Of a DNA stretch of 64,000 nt, positions 1 to 10,013 are shown one piece after another (the first letter of the stretch is position 1; each line of letters starts with the position of its first letter). Source of the stretch: Serratia marcescens. Lineage in GTDB: Bacteria; Pseudomonadota; Gammaproteobacteria; Enterobacterales; Enterobacteriaceae. The translations under genes and the position numbers were made by a program. The notes under the pieces were generated by a model. The model had not been told where the DNA came from and made no database searches. It worked only from the letters and a program-made list of their open reading frames with translations. Location: positions 4,650,001 to 4,714,000 of the forward strand of contig NZ_VFMJ01000001.1 of NCBI RefSeq assembly GCF_006715005.1, written 5' to 3'.

Positions 1-1105
1 CCGCCGGGAACAGCCCCAGCGCGATCAGCATCAGCGCCACCACGAAGCCGACGTAGCGGCTGGCGACGCCGGTCAGCTGGATCACGCCGTTGTTCTGGCC
101 GAAGCAGGAGTTGGGGAAGGTGTTGAACACCGCCGACAGCATCGAGTTCAGGCCGTTGGCCAGCACGCCGCCCTTCAGGCGCTTCATATACAGCGGCCCG
201 CTGACCGGCTGTTCGGAGACGTCGGAGGTGGCGGTGATGTCGCCGATGGTTTCCAGCGACGTGACCATAAAGATCAGCATCAGCGGCAGCAGCAGGTTCC
301 AGTCGAAGCCCAGGCCGTAATAGAGCGGCGTGGGGATGGTGATCGCCGCCGTGGGGGCCGCCGGTGCGTCGGCGGGCAGCATATCCATCGCCCAGGCCAA
401 CAGATAGCCGACCGCCATGGCGATCACCAACGAAGCGACGCGCAGGTAAGGGTTGCGCTGGCGGTTCAGCAGGATGATGACCGCCAACACTGCGCCGGCC
501 AGCAGGAGGTTTTTCGGCGAGCCGAAGCTATGATCGTTCATCGCGGCGTAGCCGCCGCCGATAGAGGTCAGACCGACCTGAATCAGCGACAGGCCGATGA
601 TCATCACCACAATGCCGGAAACCAGCGGGGTGATGATGCGGCGCGCCAGATGCAGCACGCGCGACAGCAAAATTTCGGTGCAGGAGGCGACCATCAGGGT
701 GCCGAACAGCGCGGCCATCATGGTCGGCACGTCGGCGCCGCCGTTTTTCAGTGCCAGGCCGCCCATGATCAGCGGCGAAACGAAGTTGAAGCTGGTGCCC
801 TGAATCGACAGCAGCCCGGAACCCACCGGCCCCCAGGTTTTGATTTGCAGAATGGAAGCCAGACCGGAGGCGAACAGCGACATGCTGATGATGTGCTGGG
901 TATCCTGTGCCGGCAGGCCCAACGCCTGGCAGATCAGCAGGGCCGGTGTGATCACCGCGACGAACATCGCCAGAAGATGCTGGCCGGCGGCAAACAGCGT
1001 TTGCGGCAGCGGCGGGCGATCTTCCAGACGATAAATCAGTTCACTGGCGCGGGGTTCAGAGGCGGCTTGACGCGCGGCATCAAGCTCTGAGGATGACATG
1101 CTCAT
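1..1105 (-). CDS. xanP: Xanthine permease XanP, 3' end cut by window edge
   Basis: Inner-membrane, proton-driven xanthine uptake protein of the NCS2 family. Reading the minus strand from the ATG at 1105-1103 gives MSMSSSE, then a stretch very close to E. coli XanP, including [18 protein letters not shown]-like, [13 protein letters not shown] and the NCS2 signature near [21 protein letters not shown]. The frame stays open for 368 codons and runs off the left edge after ALGLFPA, so about 95 residues of a roughly 463-residue protein are missing. A second in-frame ATG lies at 1099. The gene diverges from gltS, as in E. coli, and a near-consensus PurR operator lies 55 bp upstream. Identification is firm from recognised protein similarity. 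Confidence 0.95.
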   Translation of the reverse strand, partial: MSMSSSELDAARQAASEPRASELIYRLEDRPPLPQTLFAAGQHLLAMFVAVITPALLICQALGLPAQDTQHIISMSLFASGLASILQIKTWGPVGSGLLSIQGTSFNFVSPLIMGGLALKNGGADVPTMMAALFGTLMVASCTEILLSRVLHLARRIITPLVSGIVVMIIGLSLIQVGLTSIGGGYAAMNDHSFGSPKNLLLAGAVLAVIILLNRQRNPYLRVASLVIAMAVGYLLAWAMDMLPADAPAAPTAAITIPTPLYYGLGFDWNLLLPLMLIFMVTSLETIGDITATSDVSEQPVSGPLYMKRLKGGVLANGLNSMLSAVFNTFPNSCFGQNNGVIQLTGVASRYVGFVVALMLIALGLFPA

Positions 1106-1159
1106 GGTGTGGCGTTTCCAGATACGGCAAAGCAGGCATTTTAATGCCCCGCCCCGCAA

Positions 1160-1175
1160 AAGCAAACGGTTGCGC
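1160..1175. promoter_or_regulatory. Candidate PurR operator between xanP and gltS
   Basis: The 16 bases AAGCAAACGGTTGCGC match the purine-repressor consensus ANGCAANCGNTTNCNT at every defined position except the last. The site is a near palindrome and lies 55 bp upstream of the xanP start, a sensible place to repress a purine permease. The match is seen directly; regulation of xanP is inferred. Confidence 0.6.
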
Positions 1176-1345
1176 ATAAATATTATGTTGCCGACTTTCT
1201 CGTTTATGTCGCATTTTCATTCATTTTTTCTTGTCATCGCAGCGTTTTTTACTTCTAATCCTGCACTCATCAAGTTTAAAAACTCAGTGGTTTTCTATAA
1301 CTTATTATTTTTATTTGGATCTTTTCCCTTACATGGAGTACCTGG

Positions 1346-2557
1346 ATGTTTCATCTTGATACTTATGGCACGTTAGTCGCCGCGACGCTGGTTTTGCTCC
1401 TCGGGGGCAAGTGCGTCAGAAGCATTCCTCTGCTGCGAAAATATACCATTCCTGCCCCCGTCGCCGGCGGTTTGCTGGTGGCCCTCCTGTTGTTAGCCCT
1501 GAAAAAGTTCGCCAACTGGGAAATCAGCTTCGACATGTCGCTGAAGGATCCGCTGATGCTGGCCTTCTTCGCCACCATCGGCCTGAACGCCAACCTGGCG
1601 CGGTTGCGCGCCGGCGGCAAGGCACTGATGGTATTCCTGTTCGTGGTGCTGGGGCTGCTGCTGGTGCAGAACGCTATCGGCATTGGCATGGCGAAAATGT
1701 TGGGGTTGGATCCGTTGATGGGCCTGATCGCCGGGTCGATCACTCTGTCTGGCGGCCACGGTACCGGGGCCGCCTGGAGCAAGCTGTTCATCGAGCGCTA
1801 CGGCTTTGAAAACGCGACGGAAGTCGCCATGGCCTGCGCCACCTTCGGCCTGGTGCTGGGCGGCCTGATCGGCGGCCCGGTGGCACGCTATCTGGTCAAA
1901 CACTCCTCTACGCCGGAAGGCACGCCGGAAGACAGCGTGCAGCCGAGCGGCTTCGAGAAGCCGGAAAGCGGCCGCCTGATCACCTCGCTGGTGATGATCG
2001 AAACCATCGCCATGATCGCCATCTGTCTGAGCCTGGGGCAGCTGATTGCCGGCCTGCTGAACGGGACGGTGTTTGAGCTGCCAAACTTCGTTTGCGTGCT
2101 GTTCGTCGGGGTGATCCTCAGCAATACGTTGGCCTTCACCGGTTTCTATACCGTGTTCGAGCGGGCGGTATCGGTGCTGGGTAACGTCAGCCTGTCGCTG
2201 TTCCTGGCGATGGCGTTGATGAGCCTGCGCCTGTGGGAGCTGGCTTCACTGGCGTTGCCGATGCTGGCGATCCTGGCGGTGCAGACGCTGGTGATGGCGC
2301 TGTACGCGATCTTCGTCACCTACCGGGTGATGGGCAAGAACTACGACGCGGCGGTGCTGGCCGCCGGCCACTGCGGCTTCGGTATGGGCGCCACGCCGAC
2401 GGCGATCGCCAACATGCAGGCGATCACCGATCGCTTCGGCCCGTCGCACCTGGCGTTTCTGGTGGTGCCGATGGTGGGGGCGTTCTTTATCGATATCGCC
2501 AACGCCATCGTCATTAAGCTGTATTTGCTGCTGCCGGTGTTCCCGGCGGTGGGGTGA
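1346..2557 (+). CDS. gltS: Sodium/glutamate symporter GltS
   Basis: Inner-membrane sodium-coupled glutamate importer. The 403-residue product aligns along its whole length with E. coli GltS (401 residues), from MFHLDT to the C-terminal hydrophobic segment. Two inverted repeats of transmembrane helices are visible, with the conserved re-entrant-loop motifs SGGHGTGAAWSKLF in the first half and AAGHCGFGMGATPTAIANMQ in the second. A GGAG ribosome-binding site lies about 7 bases before the ATG. It diverges from xanP and converges on recG, with a shared terminator just downstream. Confidence 0.97.
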   Translation: MFHLDTYGTLVAATLVLLLGGKCVRSIPLLRKYTIPAPVAGGLLVALLLLALKKFANWEISFDMSLKDPLMLAFFATIGLNANLARLRAGGKALMVFLFVVLGLLLVQNAIGIGMAKMLGLDPLMGLIAGSITLSGGHGTGAAWSKLFIERYGFENATEVAMACATFGLVLGGLIGGPVARYLVKHSSTPEGTPEDSVQPSGFEKPESGRLITSLVMIETIAMIAICLSLGQLIAGLLNGTVFELPNFVCVLFVGVILSNTLAFTGFYTVFERAVSVLGNVSLSLFLAMALMSLRLWELASLALPMLAILAVQTLVMALYAIFVTYRVMGKNYDAAVLAAGHCGFGMGATPTAIANMQAITDRFGPSHLAFLVVPMVGAFFIDIANAIVIKLYLLLPVFPAVG

Positions 2558-2575
2558 TATCGCGAGTCATGACGA

Positions 2576-2601
2576 AAAGGGCGCCGCAGGCGCCCTTTTT
2601 T
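2576..2601. terminator. Bidirectional intrinsic terminator, gltS / recG
   Basis: A 7-bp GC stem (GGGCGCC, loop GCA, GGCGCCC) flanked by AAAA on the left and TTTTTT on the right sits between the stops of the converging gltS and recG genes. It can act in both directions. Confidence 0.9.
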
Positions 2602-4681
2602 ATGCGTTGGAGTAGCGCGCCTTCTCCGGCAGCCAGCGTTCAATCAGCGCCAGGGCGTGTTCCGGATAGTGCTGATGGAGATGGCGAGCGACGCGTTGCA
2701 CTTCGGGGATCATCGCCTGATCGCGCAGCAGATCCGCCACCTTGAATTCGGCGCTGCCGGTCTGGCGGGTGCCGAGCAGCTCGCCCGGGCCGCGGATCTC
2801 CAGATCGCGCTGCGCGATAACGAAGCCGTCGTTGCTGTCGCGCAGCACCTGCAGGCGCGTTTGTGCGGTTTTGCTCAGCGGCGTTTTGTACAGCAGCACG
2901 CAGTGTGAGGCCACGGCACCGCGTCCTACGCGGCCGCGCAGCTGGTGCAGCTGTGCCAGGCCCAGCCGCTCCGGGTTTTCGATGATCATCAGGCTGGCGT
3001 TCGGCACGTCGACACCGACTTCGATCACCGTCGTGGCGACCAACAGCTGCAGCTCGCCCTGTTTAAACGCCTGCATCACAGCCTGCTTTTCCTGCGCTTT
3101 CATGCGACCGTGCACCAGCGCCACCTTCAGCTCCGGCAGCGCGGTTTTCAATTCTTCCCAGGTGGCTTCCGCCGCCTGCGCTTCCAGCAGTTCGGACTCT
3201 TCAATCAGCGTGCACACCCAGTAAGCCTGTCGCCCCTCTTCCAGACAGGCACTCTTCACGCGTTGAATGATGTCGGCGCGGCGGGTATCGGGAATGGCCA
3301 CGGTGGTCACCGGTGTACGGCCCGGCGGCAGCTCGTCGATAACCGAGGTATCGAGATCGGCGTAGGCGGTCATCGCCAGCGTGCGCGGGATCGGCGTGGC
3401 GGTCATGATCAGCTGATGGGCGTGGAAGCCTTGCTCTTCGCCTTTCTCCCACAGCGCCAGCCGCTGATGCACCCCGAAGCGATGTTGCTCATCGATAATC
3501 ACCAGCGCCAGGCCGTTGAACTGCACCTGCTCCTGGAAGATGGCGTGGGTGCCGACCACCATCGATACCTGGCCGCTGGCGATGGCTTCCTGCTGTGCGA
3601 TGCGCGCCTTGCCTTTCTGTTTGCCCGCCAGCCAGCCGACTTCCAGCCCCAGCGGCTCGAACCACTGGCGGAAGTTGTTGGCGTGCTGCTCGGCCAGTAG
3701 CTCGGTCGGCGCCATCAGCGCCACCTGCTTGCCGTGCGCGATGGCGCGCAGCGCCGCCAGCGCCGCCACCAGCGTTTTGCCGGAACCGACGTCGCCCTGC
3801 ACCAGCCGCATCATCGGGAAGTCTTTTTGCATGTCGGCTTCGATGTCGGCCACCACGCGTGTCTGCGCGCCGGTCGGCGAGAACGGCAGCTGGGCGAGAA
3901 AACGGTTTTTCAGCCGATCGTCCGGCAGCAGCGGCTGCGCCTGATAACTCTGGGCGCCGGCGCGCACCGCCAGCATGCTGAGGTTATGCGCCAGCAGCTC
4001 TTCGAGGATCAGGCGTTTTTGCGCCGGGTGTTTGCCCTGCTCCAAATCCGCCAGCTGGATGTCCGGCGGCGGGCGATGCAGGGTGTGCAGCGCCTGCGGC
4101 AGGCTCATCAGGCCGCCGCTCAACTCCGGCGGCAGCAGTTCGGCGATGGCGCAGGTATCCAGCAGCTCCAGCGCCTGATCGGTCAGCTTGCGCAGCGTGG
4201 CTTGCCGCACCCCTTCGGTGGTGGGGTAGACCGGCGTCAGCGACTCCTGCAGCTCGACCTCGCTGGCTTCGCCCTGAATACGGTATTCCGGATGAATGAT
4301 CTCCGCGCCGTGGTTGCCGCGTTTGATCTCGCCGTAGGCGGTCACGCGGCGGCCGGTGGCCAGGCTGTTCTTCATTGCGGCGTTGAAATTGAAGAACCGC
4401 ATGGTGAGGATGCCGGTACCGTCGCTGATCTGGCAGGTCAGCATGCGACGGCGGCCGAAGCTGATGTCGCTGCGCAGCACTTCCCCTTCTACCGTGGCGT
4501 AGATGCCCGGCAGCAGATCGTTGATCGGGTAGAGGCGGGTACGGTCTTCGTAGCGCAGCGGCAGGTGCAGCAGCAGATCCTGAATGGTCTCGAGGCCAAG
4601 CTTGGCCAGTTTGCCCGCCTGGCTGGCGCCAACCCCGGAAAGCGTGGTGAGTGGGACAGCATCCAGCAGGCGGCCTTTCAT
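2600..4681 (-). CDS. recG: ATP-dependent DNA helicase RecG
   Basis: Branch-migrating helicase that regresses stalled replication forks and processes Holliday junctions and R-loops. The 693-residue product begins MKGRLLDAVPL; an in-frame ATG 11 codons upstream is ignored because it would extend past the family N-terminus and deep into trmH. Order: N-terminal wedge/OB domain (roughly 1-260), then helicase lobes with Walker A GDVGSGKT, the DEQH box, MTATPIPRTLAM (motif III), and the C-terminal QLHQLRGRVGRG motif VI and RecG TRG region. Its start overlaps the trmH stop by 4 bases (ATGA), so it is translationally coupled as the last gene of the rpoZ-spoT-trmH-recG operon. Confidence 0.97.
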   Translation of the reverse strand: MKGRLLDAVPLTTLSGVGASQAGKLAKLGLETIQDLLLHLPLRYEDRTRLYPINDLLPGIYATVEGEVLRSDISFGRRRMLTCQISDGTGILTMRFFNFNAAMKNSLATGRRVTAYGEIKRGNHGAEIIHPEYRIQGEASEVELQESLTPVYPTTEGVRQATLRKLTDQALELLDTCAIAELLPPELSGGLMSLPQALHTLHRPPPDIQLADLEQGKHPAQKRLILEELLAHNLSMLAVRAGAQSYQAQPLLPDDRLKNRFLAQLPFSPTGAQTRVVADIEADMQKDFPMMRLVQGDVGSGKTLVAALAALRAIAHGKQVALMAPTELLAEQHANNFRQWFEPLGLEVGWLAGKQKGKARIAQQEAIASGQVSMVVGTHAIFQEQVQFNGLALVIIDEQHRFGVHQRLALWEKGEEQGFHAHQLIMTATPIPRTLAMTAYADLDTSVIDELPPGRTPVTTVAIPDTRRADIIQRVKSACLEEGRQAYWVCTLIEESELLEAQAAEATWEELKTALPELKVALVHGRMKAQEKQAVMQAFKQGELQLLVATTVIEVGVDVPNASLMIIENPERLGLAQLHQLRGRVGRGAVASHCVLLYKTPLSKTAQTRLQVLRDSNDGFVIAQRDLEIRGPGELLGTRQTGSAEFKVADLLRDQAMIPEVQRVARHLHQHYPEHALALIERWLPEKARYSNA

Positions 4682-5373
4682 TTGCGCACCGTCGCCTGCA
4701 TGGCCGCCCACCATTCGGCGCTGGCGACCACCTGGCCCTGCTCGTCAATCTGCGGGCGTGGCAGCCCTTTGCGCTTGGCCACGTTGGCCAGCACCGGGTA
4801 GCCGCCTTCGAACAGCAGACGCTGCTGCTCTTCTTCATCCAACATGCTGTTGTCGCGGCGATACAGGCCGGCATTCTGCCGCTGGCGCTGCGCTTCATAC
4901 AGGATCAGCGCCGAAGCCACGGAGACGTTGAGCGATTGCACCATGCCGATCATCGGAATGACGATGTCCTGGTCGGCGAGCGCCAGCGCTTCTTCGGTGA
5001 TGCCGGTTTTTTCCTGGCCGAGCAGCACGCAGGTTGGCCGAGTGTAGTCCACTTCGCGGAAATCGACCGCGCGCGCAGACAGGTTGGTGGCCAGAATTTG
5101 CATGCCCTGCGCTTTCAGGTGACCGACCGCGTCGCCGATGGTGGGATGGGTTTTAACGCTGACCCAGCTGTTGCTGCCGGCGGCGGAGGAAACCAGGGTA
5201 CGCATGCGGGTGGTGGGCCACACGGCGTGGACCTGATGCACGCCGACGGCGTCGGCGGTGCGGATAATGGCGGAGACGTTATGCGGCTTGTGCACTTGCT
5301 CCAGGCAGACCGTCAAATCCGGCTGCCGGGTCGCGAGCATTTCACAAATCCGCGCATAGCGTTCAGGACTCAT
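4678..5373 (-). CDS. trmH: tRNA (guanosine-18-2'-O)-methyltransferase TrmH
   Basis: SPOUT-class enzyme that 2'-O-methylates G18 in the D-loop of tRNAs using S-adenosylmethionine. The 231-residue product matches E. coli TrmH (229) from the N-terminus (RYARICEMLA) through the three SPOUT motifs: HNVSAIIRTADAVG near residue 30, LLGQEKTGI near 125 and the knot motif MVQSLNVSVASALILYEA near 150. It starts 5 bases after the spoT stop and overlaps recG by 4 bases, indicating a compact operon. Confidence 0.97.
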   Translation of the reverse strand: MSPERYARICEMLATRQPDLTVCLEQVHKPHNVSAIIRTADAVGVHQVHAVWPTTRMRTLVSSAAGSNSWVSVKTHPTIGDAVGHLKAQGMQILATNLSARAVDFREVDYTRPTCVLLGQEKTGITEEALALADQDIVIPMIGMVQSLNVSVASALILYEAQRQRQNAGLYRRDNSMLDEEEQQRLLFEGGYPVLANVAKRKGLPRPQIDEQGQVVASAEWWAAMQATVRK

Positions 5374-5378
5374 AAGCG

Positions 5379-7490
5379 CTAGTTTCGGTTGCGGTTAACT
5401 TTGATCACATCCGGCATGATACGGATTTTACGCATAATGTTTGCCAAATGGATGCGATCGCGGGTGGTCAAGCGGATAAAGGCGCTATAAACCCGACCGT
5501 CTTTCTCTTCGGTGTTCAGGCTCTGAATATTGGACTCGGCTGCGTTGATCGCCGCCGTCAGGTTGGCCAGCGCGCCCTGGTGGTTGAACATATCCACCTT
5601 GATCTCGGCGATGAACTCCTGCTCGGTCTCTTTATCCCACTCGACCGCCATGAACTTCTCAGGCTCTTTCTGATAGCCGCGAATATTGCGGCAGGATTCA
5701 TGGTGGATCACCAGCCCTTTGCCCGGGCTGACGTGAGCGATAATCGGGTCGCCCGGAATCGGACGGCAGCACTTGGCGAAGGTGATCAACACGCCGTCGG
5801 CGCCCTTGATGGCCAGGTTACGTACGCCGGATGAAGTGCCCAGGCTGGATTGATCGCCCTGCAGATTCTTCGCCACCACCACGCTCATGGCGTTGCCGAG
5901 GCCGATTTCCGCCAGCAGATCGTCCAGCGTCGCCAGCTTCATGCGGTCCAGCTCGTGCTGAATGTTTTCCTGCGGGATTTCGGCCAGCTTGCGGCTGCCG
6001 CCCAGCGCATGGTTGAGCAGACGGCGGCCGAGGCCAACGGAGTCGTCGCGCTTGAGGTTCTTGAGCATCTGGCGAATTTTGGCGCGCGCTTTCGAGCTGA
6101 CCACGAAGTTCAGCCAGGCGGCGTTGGGCCGTGCGCCCGGTGCGGTGATGATCTCGACGGTCTGGCCGCTGGTCAGCGACTGCGACAGCGGGTATGGCTG
6201 ACGATCGACGCGCGCGCCGACGCAGGCATGGCCGATATCGGTATGCACCGCATAGGCGAAATCGACCGGCGTGGCGCCGGCGGGCAGCTCGACGATGCGG
6301 CCTTCCGGGGTGAAAACGTAAATCTCATCCGGGAACAGATCGGATTTGACGCTCTCGATAAATTCAAACGAACTGCCGGCGCTTTGCTGCAGCTCCAGCA
6401 GGCTTTGCATCCAGCGCTGGGCGCGGATCTGCGCTGTAGTACCGGTTTCGCCCTGTTCTCTTTCCTTGTAAGCCCAGTGCGCGGCCACCCCCATCTCAGC
6501 CATCTGATCCATGTCTTCGGTGCGGATCTGCACTTCGACCGGCACGCCGTGTGGGCCGATCAGCGAGGTATGCAGCGATTGATAGCCGTTGGCCTTGGGA
6601 ATGGCGATGTAATCTTTCACCCGCCCCGGGCGCGGTTTGTACAGGCTGTGCACCTGGCCGAGTACGCGGTAGCAGGTATCGACCTCTTTCACGATCACCC
6701 GGAACGCGTAGATATCCATGATGGAATGGAAACGCTGTTCTTTGAGGTGCATCTTGAGGTAGATGGAGTAGAGGTGTTTTTCCCGCCCGCTGACGCGGCA
6801 GGCGATGCCGGCTTCGGTCAGTCGCCCTTCGATCTCGGAGAGGATTTTTTGAATCATCTCTTTGCGGTTGCCGCGTGCGGCTTTCACCACTTCCTTGATC
6901 ACGCGATAACGGTTCGGGTACAGCGCCTCGAAGCCCAGCTCTTCCAGCTCGGTCTTCAGGTGATGAATACCCAGACGGTGGGCGAGCGGGCTGTAGATTT
7001 CCAGGGTTTCACGCGCGATGCGCCGGCGTTTGTCGGGGCGCAGCGAACCGAGGGTGCGCATGTTGTGCGTACGGTCGGCCAGCTTGATCAGCACGACGCG
7101 GATATCCTGCACCATCGCCATGATCATCTTGCGGAAGTTTTCCGCCTGCGCTTCTTTCTTGTCCTGGAACTTCAGCTTGTCGAGCTTGGAGACGCCCTCA
7201 ACCAGTTCGGCGACGCTCTTGCCGAACAGCTGTTCCATATCTTGATAGGTGGCTGGGGTGTCTTCGATGACGTCGTGCAGCAATGCCGCCATCAGCGTCT
7301 CGTGATCGAGACGCATTTCCGCCAGGATGCATGCCACGGCGACCGGGTGAGTAATGTAAGGCTCACCGCTGGAACGTGTCTGGCCCTCGTGCGCGTCGCG
7401 CGCGACGAGGTATGCCTGTTTGAGGCGCTTAATCTGCTCCTCGGGCAGGTAACGTTGAATCAGCAGATTCAGGCTTTCAAACAGGTACAA
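5379..7490 (-). CDS. spoT: Bifunctional (p)ppGpp synthetase/hydrolase SpoT
   Basis: Controls the stringent-response alarmone ppGpp, mainly by hydrolysis, in response to carbon, iron and fatty-acid starvation. The 703-residue product is nearly identical to E. coli SpoT (702). Domains: HD hydrolase with H72-D73 and E76-D77 in HDVIEDT (intact, so hydrolase-competent), synthetase domain about 200-380, TGS about 385-450 (IYVFTPEGRIVELPAGATPVDFAYAVHTDIG), zinc-finger/helical region with KCCRPIPGDPI near 585, and a C-terminal ACT domain. It lies 18 bases downstream of rpoZ and 5 bases upstream of trmH. Confidence 0.98.
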   Translation of the reverse strand: MYLFESLNLLIQRYLPEEQIKRLKQAYLVARDAHEGQTRSSGEPYITHPVAVACILAEMRLDHETLMAALLHDVIEDTPATYQDMEQLFGKSVAELVEGVSKLDKLKFQDKKEAQAENFRKMIMAMVQDIRVVLIKLADRTHNMRTLGSLRPDKRRRIARETLEIYSPLAHRLGIHHLKTELEELGFEALYPNRYRVIKEVVKAARGNRKEMIQKILSEIEGRLTEAGIACRVSGREKHLYSIYLKMHLKEQRFHSIMDIYAFRVIVKEVDTCYRVLGQVHSLYKPRPGRVKDYIAIPKANGYQSLHTSLIGPHGVPVEVQIRTEDMDQMAEMGVAAHWAYKEREQGETGTTAQIRAQRWMQSLLELQQSAGSSFEFIESVKSDLFPDEIYVFTPEGRIVELPAGATPVDFAYAVHTDIGHACVGARVDRQPYPLSQSLTSGQTVEIITAPGARPNAAWLNFVVSSKARAKIRQMLKNLKRDDSVGLGRRLLNHALGGSRKLAEIPQENIQHELDRMKLATLDDLLAEIGLGNAMSVVVAKNLQGDQSSLGTSSGVRNLAIKGADGVLITFAKCCRPIPGDPIIAHVSPGKGLVIHHESCRNIRGYQKEPEKFMAVEWDKETEQEFIAEIKVDMFNHQGALANLTAAINAAESNIQSLNTEEKDGRVYSAFIRLTTRDRIHLANIMRKIRIMPDVIKVNRNRN

Positions 7491-7508
7491 GGCGGACTCG
7501 CAGTCTAA

Positions 7509-7784
7509 TTAACGACGACCTTCAGCAATCGCGGTAACCGCTTGAATCTCTGCGGCTTCCTGCTCTTGCTGTTCCTGGCGCTCACGCACGTCGAGGATCT
7601 GGCTGGTGATCAGGCCTTCTTCGATTTCGCGCAGGGCGATAACGGTATACTTGTCGTTCTCTTCCGGAACCAGTGCATCTTTGCCGCCGGTCTGGATCTG
7701 ACGCGCCCGACGAGCAGCGACCAACACCAGGTCAAAACGGTTACCAATTTTCTCTACAGCGTCTTGAACAGTTACGCGTGCCAT
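7509..7784 (-). CDS. rpoZ: RNA polymerase omega subunit
   Basis: Small subunit that chaperones beta' and forms part of a ppGpp-binding site on RNA polymerase. The 91-residue protein ([20 protein letters not shown]...) matches E. coli omega in length and sequence, including RARQIQ and the conserved VALREIEEG-like segment (IALREIEEG). It precedes spoT by 18 bases, the classic rpoZ-spoT linkage between a ppGpp target and its metabolic enzyme. Confidence 0.98.
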   Translation of the reverse strand: MARVTVQDAVEKIGNRFDLVLVAARRARQIQTGGKDALVPEENDKYTVIALREIEEGLITSQILDVRERQEQQEQEAAEIQAVTAIAEGRR

Positions 7785-7838
7785 ATTTGTGCTACTCCAC
7801 AGGTGACGAAAAGACTGGGCATGATACTGAAACTGCCT

Positions 7839-8534
<696 letters not shown>

Positions 8535-8673
8535 CTAACGCGCCGGGTGCAGCGTTAGCTCGCATTTTGCCCGCCGCTTTGCGCGGAAAAAGCGGCGAAT
8601 GAGCGAATTTGCGCGTCGAAGGGCAACATTTCTGCAGTTTTGGCCTCGGCGGCGGCGCGTTGCCGCCCCGAGA

Positions 8674-9291
8674 TCAGTGATCCGGATGCTGGTAGTTGAA
8701 CACCGGCAGGCCGAGGCGGAAGCGCAGGGCGATCAGACGCGCGCTCAGGCCGGCGACCAACGTGAGGATCACCACCAGATTATGCGGCAGGCTGAGGTGC
8801 TGCAGGCCGATATACAGCCAGGCGGCGCTGAAGGAGATGCCGGCATAGATCTCCTTCTGGAAAACCAGCGGGATGCGGTTGCAGAACATGTCGCGCAGCA
8901 CCCCGCCGAAGACGCCGGTGATCACCGCGGCGATGGCGGCGATAATGGCGCTGTGCCCCATATCCAGCGCCACCTGCGCGCCGATGATGGAGAAGACGAT
9001 CAGGCCGACGGCGTCGAGCACGAGGAACAGGCGGCGCAGATGGCGCATCAGGGGGGCCACCCAGGTGGTGACGATCGCCGCTATCGCGACGATGACGATG
9101 TATTCCGGGTGTTTGACCCAGCCCAATGGAAAATGCCCGAGCAGCATATCGCGCACCGACCCACCGCCGATTGCGGTGACTGAAGCGATGATGATCACGC
9201 CGAACATGTCCATTTGGCGGCGGCCGGCCGCCAGCGCGCCGGTCATGGCTTCGGCGGTGATGCCGATGATATAAAGGATGCTCAGTAACAT
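8674..9291 (-). CDS. yicG: TRIC-family inner-membrane protein YicG
   Basis: Product of 205 residues, mostly hydrophobic, matching E. coli YicG (UPF0126). It has two homologous three-helix modules, each with the glycine-rich motif GGG(S/V)RDM ([14 protein letters not shown] near residue 45 and [13 protein letters not shown] near 130), plus a seventh helix. The family is structurally related to trimeric intracellular cation channels; its substrate in enterobacteria is not settled. The start [20 protein letters not shown] is chosen over an upstream ATG because it begins exactly where E. coli YicG does. It is transcribed toward gmk, with 211 bp between. Confidence 0.9.
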   Translation of the reverse strand: MLLSILYIIGITAEAMTGALAAGRRQMDMFGVIIIASVTAIGGGSVRDMLLGHFPLGWVKHPEYIVIVAIAAIVTTWVAPLMRHLRRLFLVLDAVGLIVFSIIGAQVALDMGHSAIIAAIAAVITGVFGGVLRDMFCNRIPLVFQKEIYAGISFSAAWLYIGLQHLSLPHNLVVILTLVAGLSARLIALRFRLGLPVFNYQHPDH

Positions 9292-9544
9292 AAGGGGTTC
9301 ACAGCGTACTTGCCTCAGAATGATGGCCGGCAGGGTAATCGCCGCCGAGGACCCGCGCCACTGAGTTTTTTTCACCGATGGCGTTTCGGATTAATTTAGC
9401 TAATCCAAACTCCGTTTTTATTGCCGATAACCAGCCTTTTTTAACATTTTGCTGTTGATAATAGCATTAGAAATTTCGCGCTGATTTCCATTGCTGACTA
9501 TGCTTTTTGCAGCGAATCCTTCAACCGAGAAACTGAGACTGCAG

Positions 9545-9979
9545 ATGATAAACTCCTCGAAACTGGCCGCCGGCGCCGTGATGGCCGCCCTGCTGCTGAG
9601 CGGCTGCGTGGCGCCAGGCCACCAGGCTGTGTCACCCGCCCCGGCTTGCCGTACCGGCGATCCGATGATGCAAACAACGCTCTACTTCGGCCTGAATCGC
9701 CCGGCGGGGCCGGCGATCACCGCCGCCGAGTGGCAAACCTTCGTCGACAGCCAGGTGACGCCACGTTTTAAAGACGGGCTGACGGTCTTTGATGCCAAAG
9801 GGCAGTGGCTGGGCCACGACGGCAAGCTGGCGCGCGAGAACAGCAAGGCGCTGCTGTTGATCCATGCGCCGGGCAAAGAGAGCGAGGCGAATATCGAGGC
9901 GCTGCGCAGCGGCTATAAGCAGCAGTTTGCGCAGGATTCGGTGATGCGGGTGGATGCGCCGGTGTGCGTGGCGTTTTAA
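9545..9979 (+). CDS. DUF3574 lipoprotein
   Basis: Predicted outer-envelope lipoprotein of 144 residues. The start at 9545 gives a short signal peptide (MINSSKLAAGAVMAALLLSG) followed by the lipobox cysteine near residue 21; an in-frame ATG 18 codons upstream would bury that signal. The mature part (ACRTGDPMMQTTLYFGLNRP...) resembles the DUF3574 family, whose function is unknown. Asp is absent at position +2 after the cysteine (V-A-P follows), so outer-membrane sorting is expected. It is isolated, convergent with nupC. Confidence 0.8.
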   Translation: MINSSKLAAGAVMAALLLSGCVAPGHQAVSPAPACRTGDPMMQTTLYFGLNRPAGPAITAAEWQTFVDSQVTPRFKDGLTVFDAKGQWLGHDGKLARENSKALLLIHAPGKESEANIEALRSGYKQQFAQDSVMRVDAPVCVAF

Positions 9980-9986
9980 AGCGAAC

Positions 9987-10006
9987 TCCCGGCCATGCGG
10001 CCGGGA
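9987..10006. terminator. Stem-loop between DUF3574 gene and nupC
   Basis: A perfect 8-bp stem TCCCGGCC-ATGC-GGCCGGGA lies in the 34-bp gap between two converging genes. Neither side has a real T-run, so termination efficiency is uncertain. Confidence 0.55.
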
Positions 10007-10013
10007 ATAAGGA

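Noticed and set aside
5850-7508. 552-codon plus-strand open frame
   Set aside because: It lies entirely antisense to spoT, has low-complexity His/Gln/Val-rich translation and no ribosome-binding site. High GC leaves stop-poor frames opposite real genes. The same applies to 3734-4801, 20066-21571 and 46993-48495.
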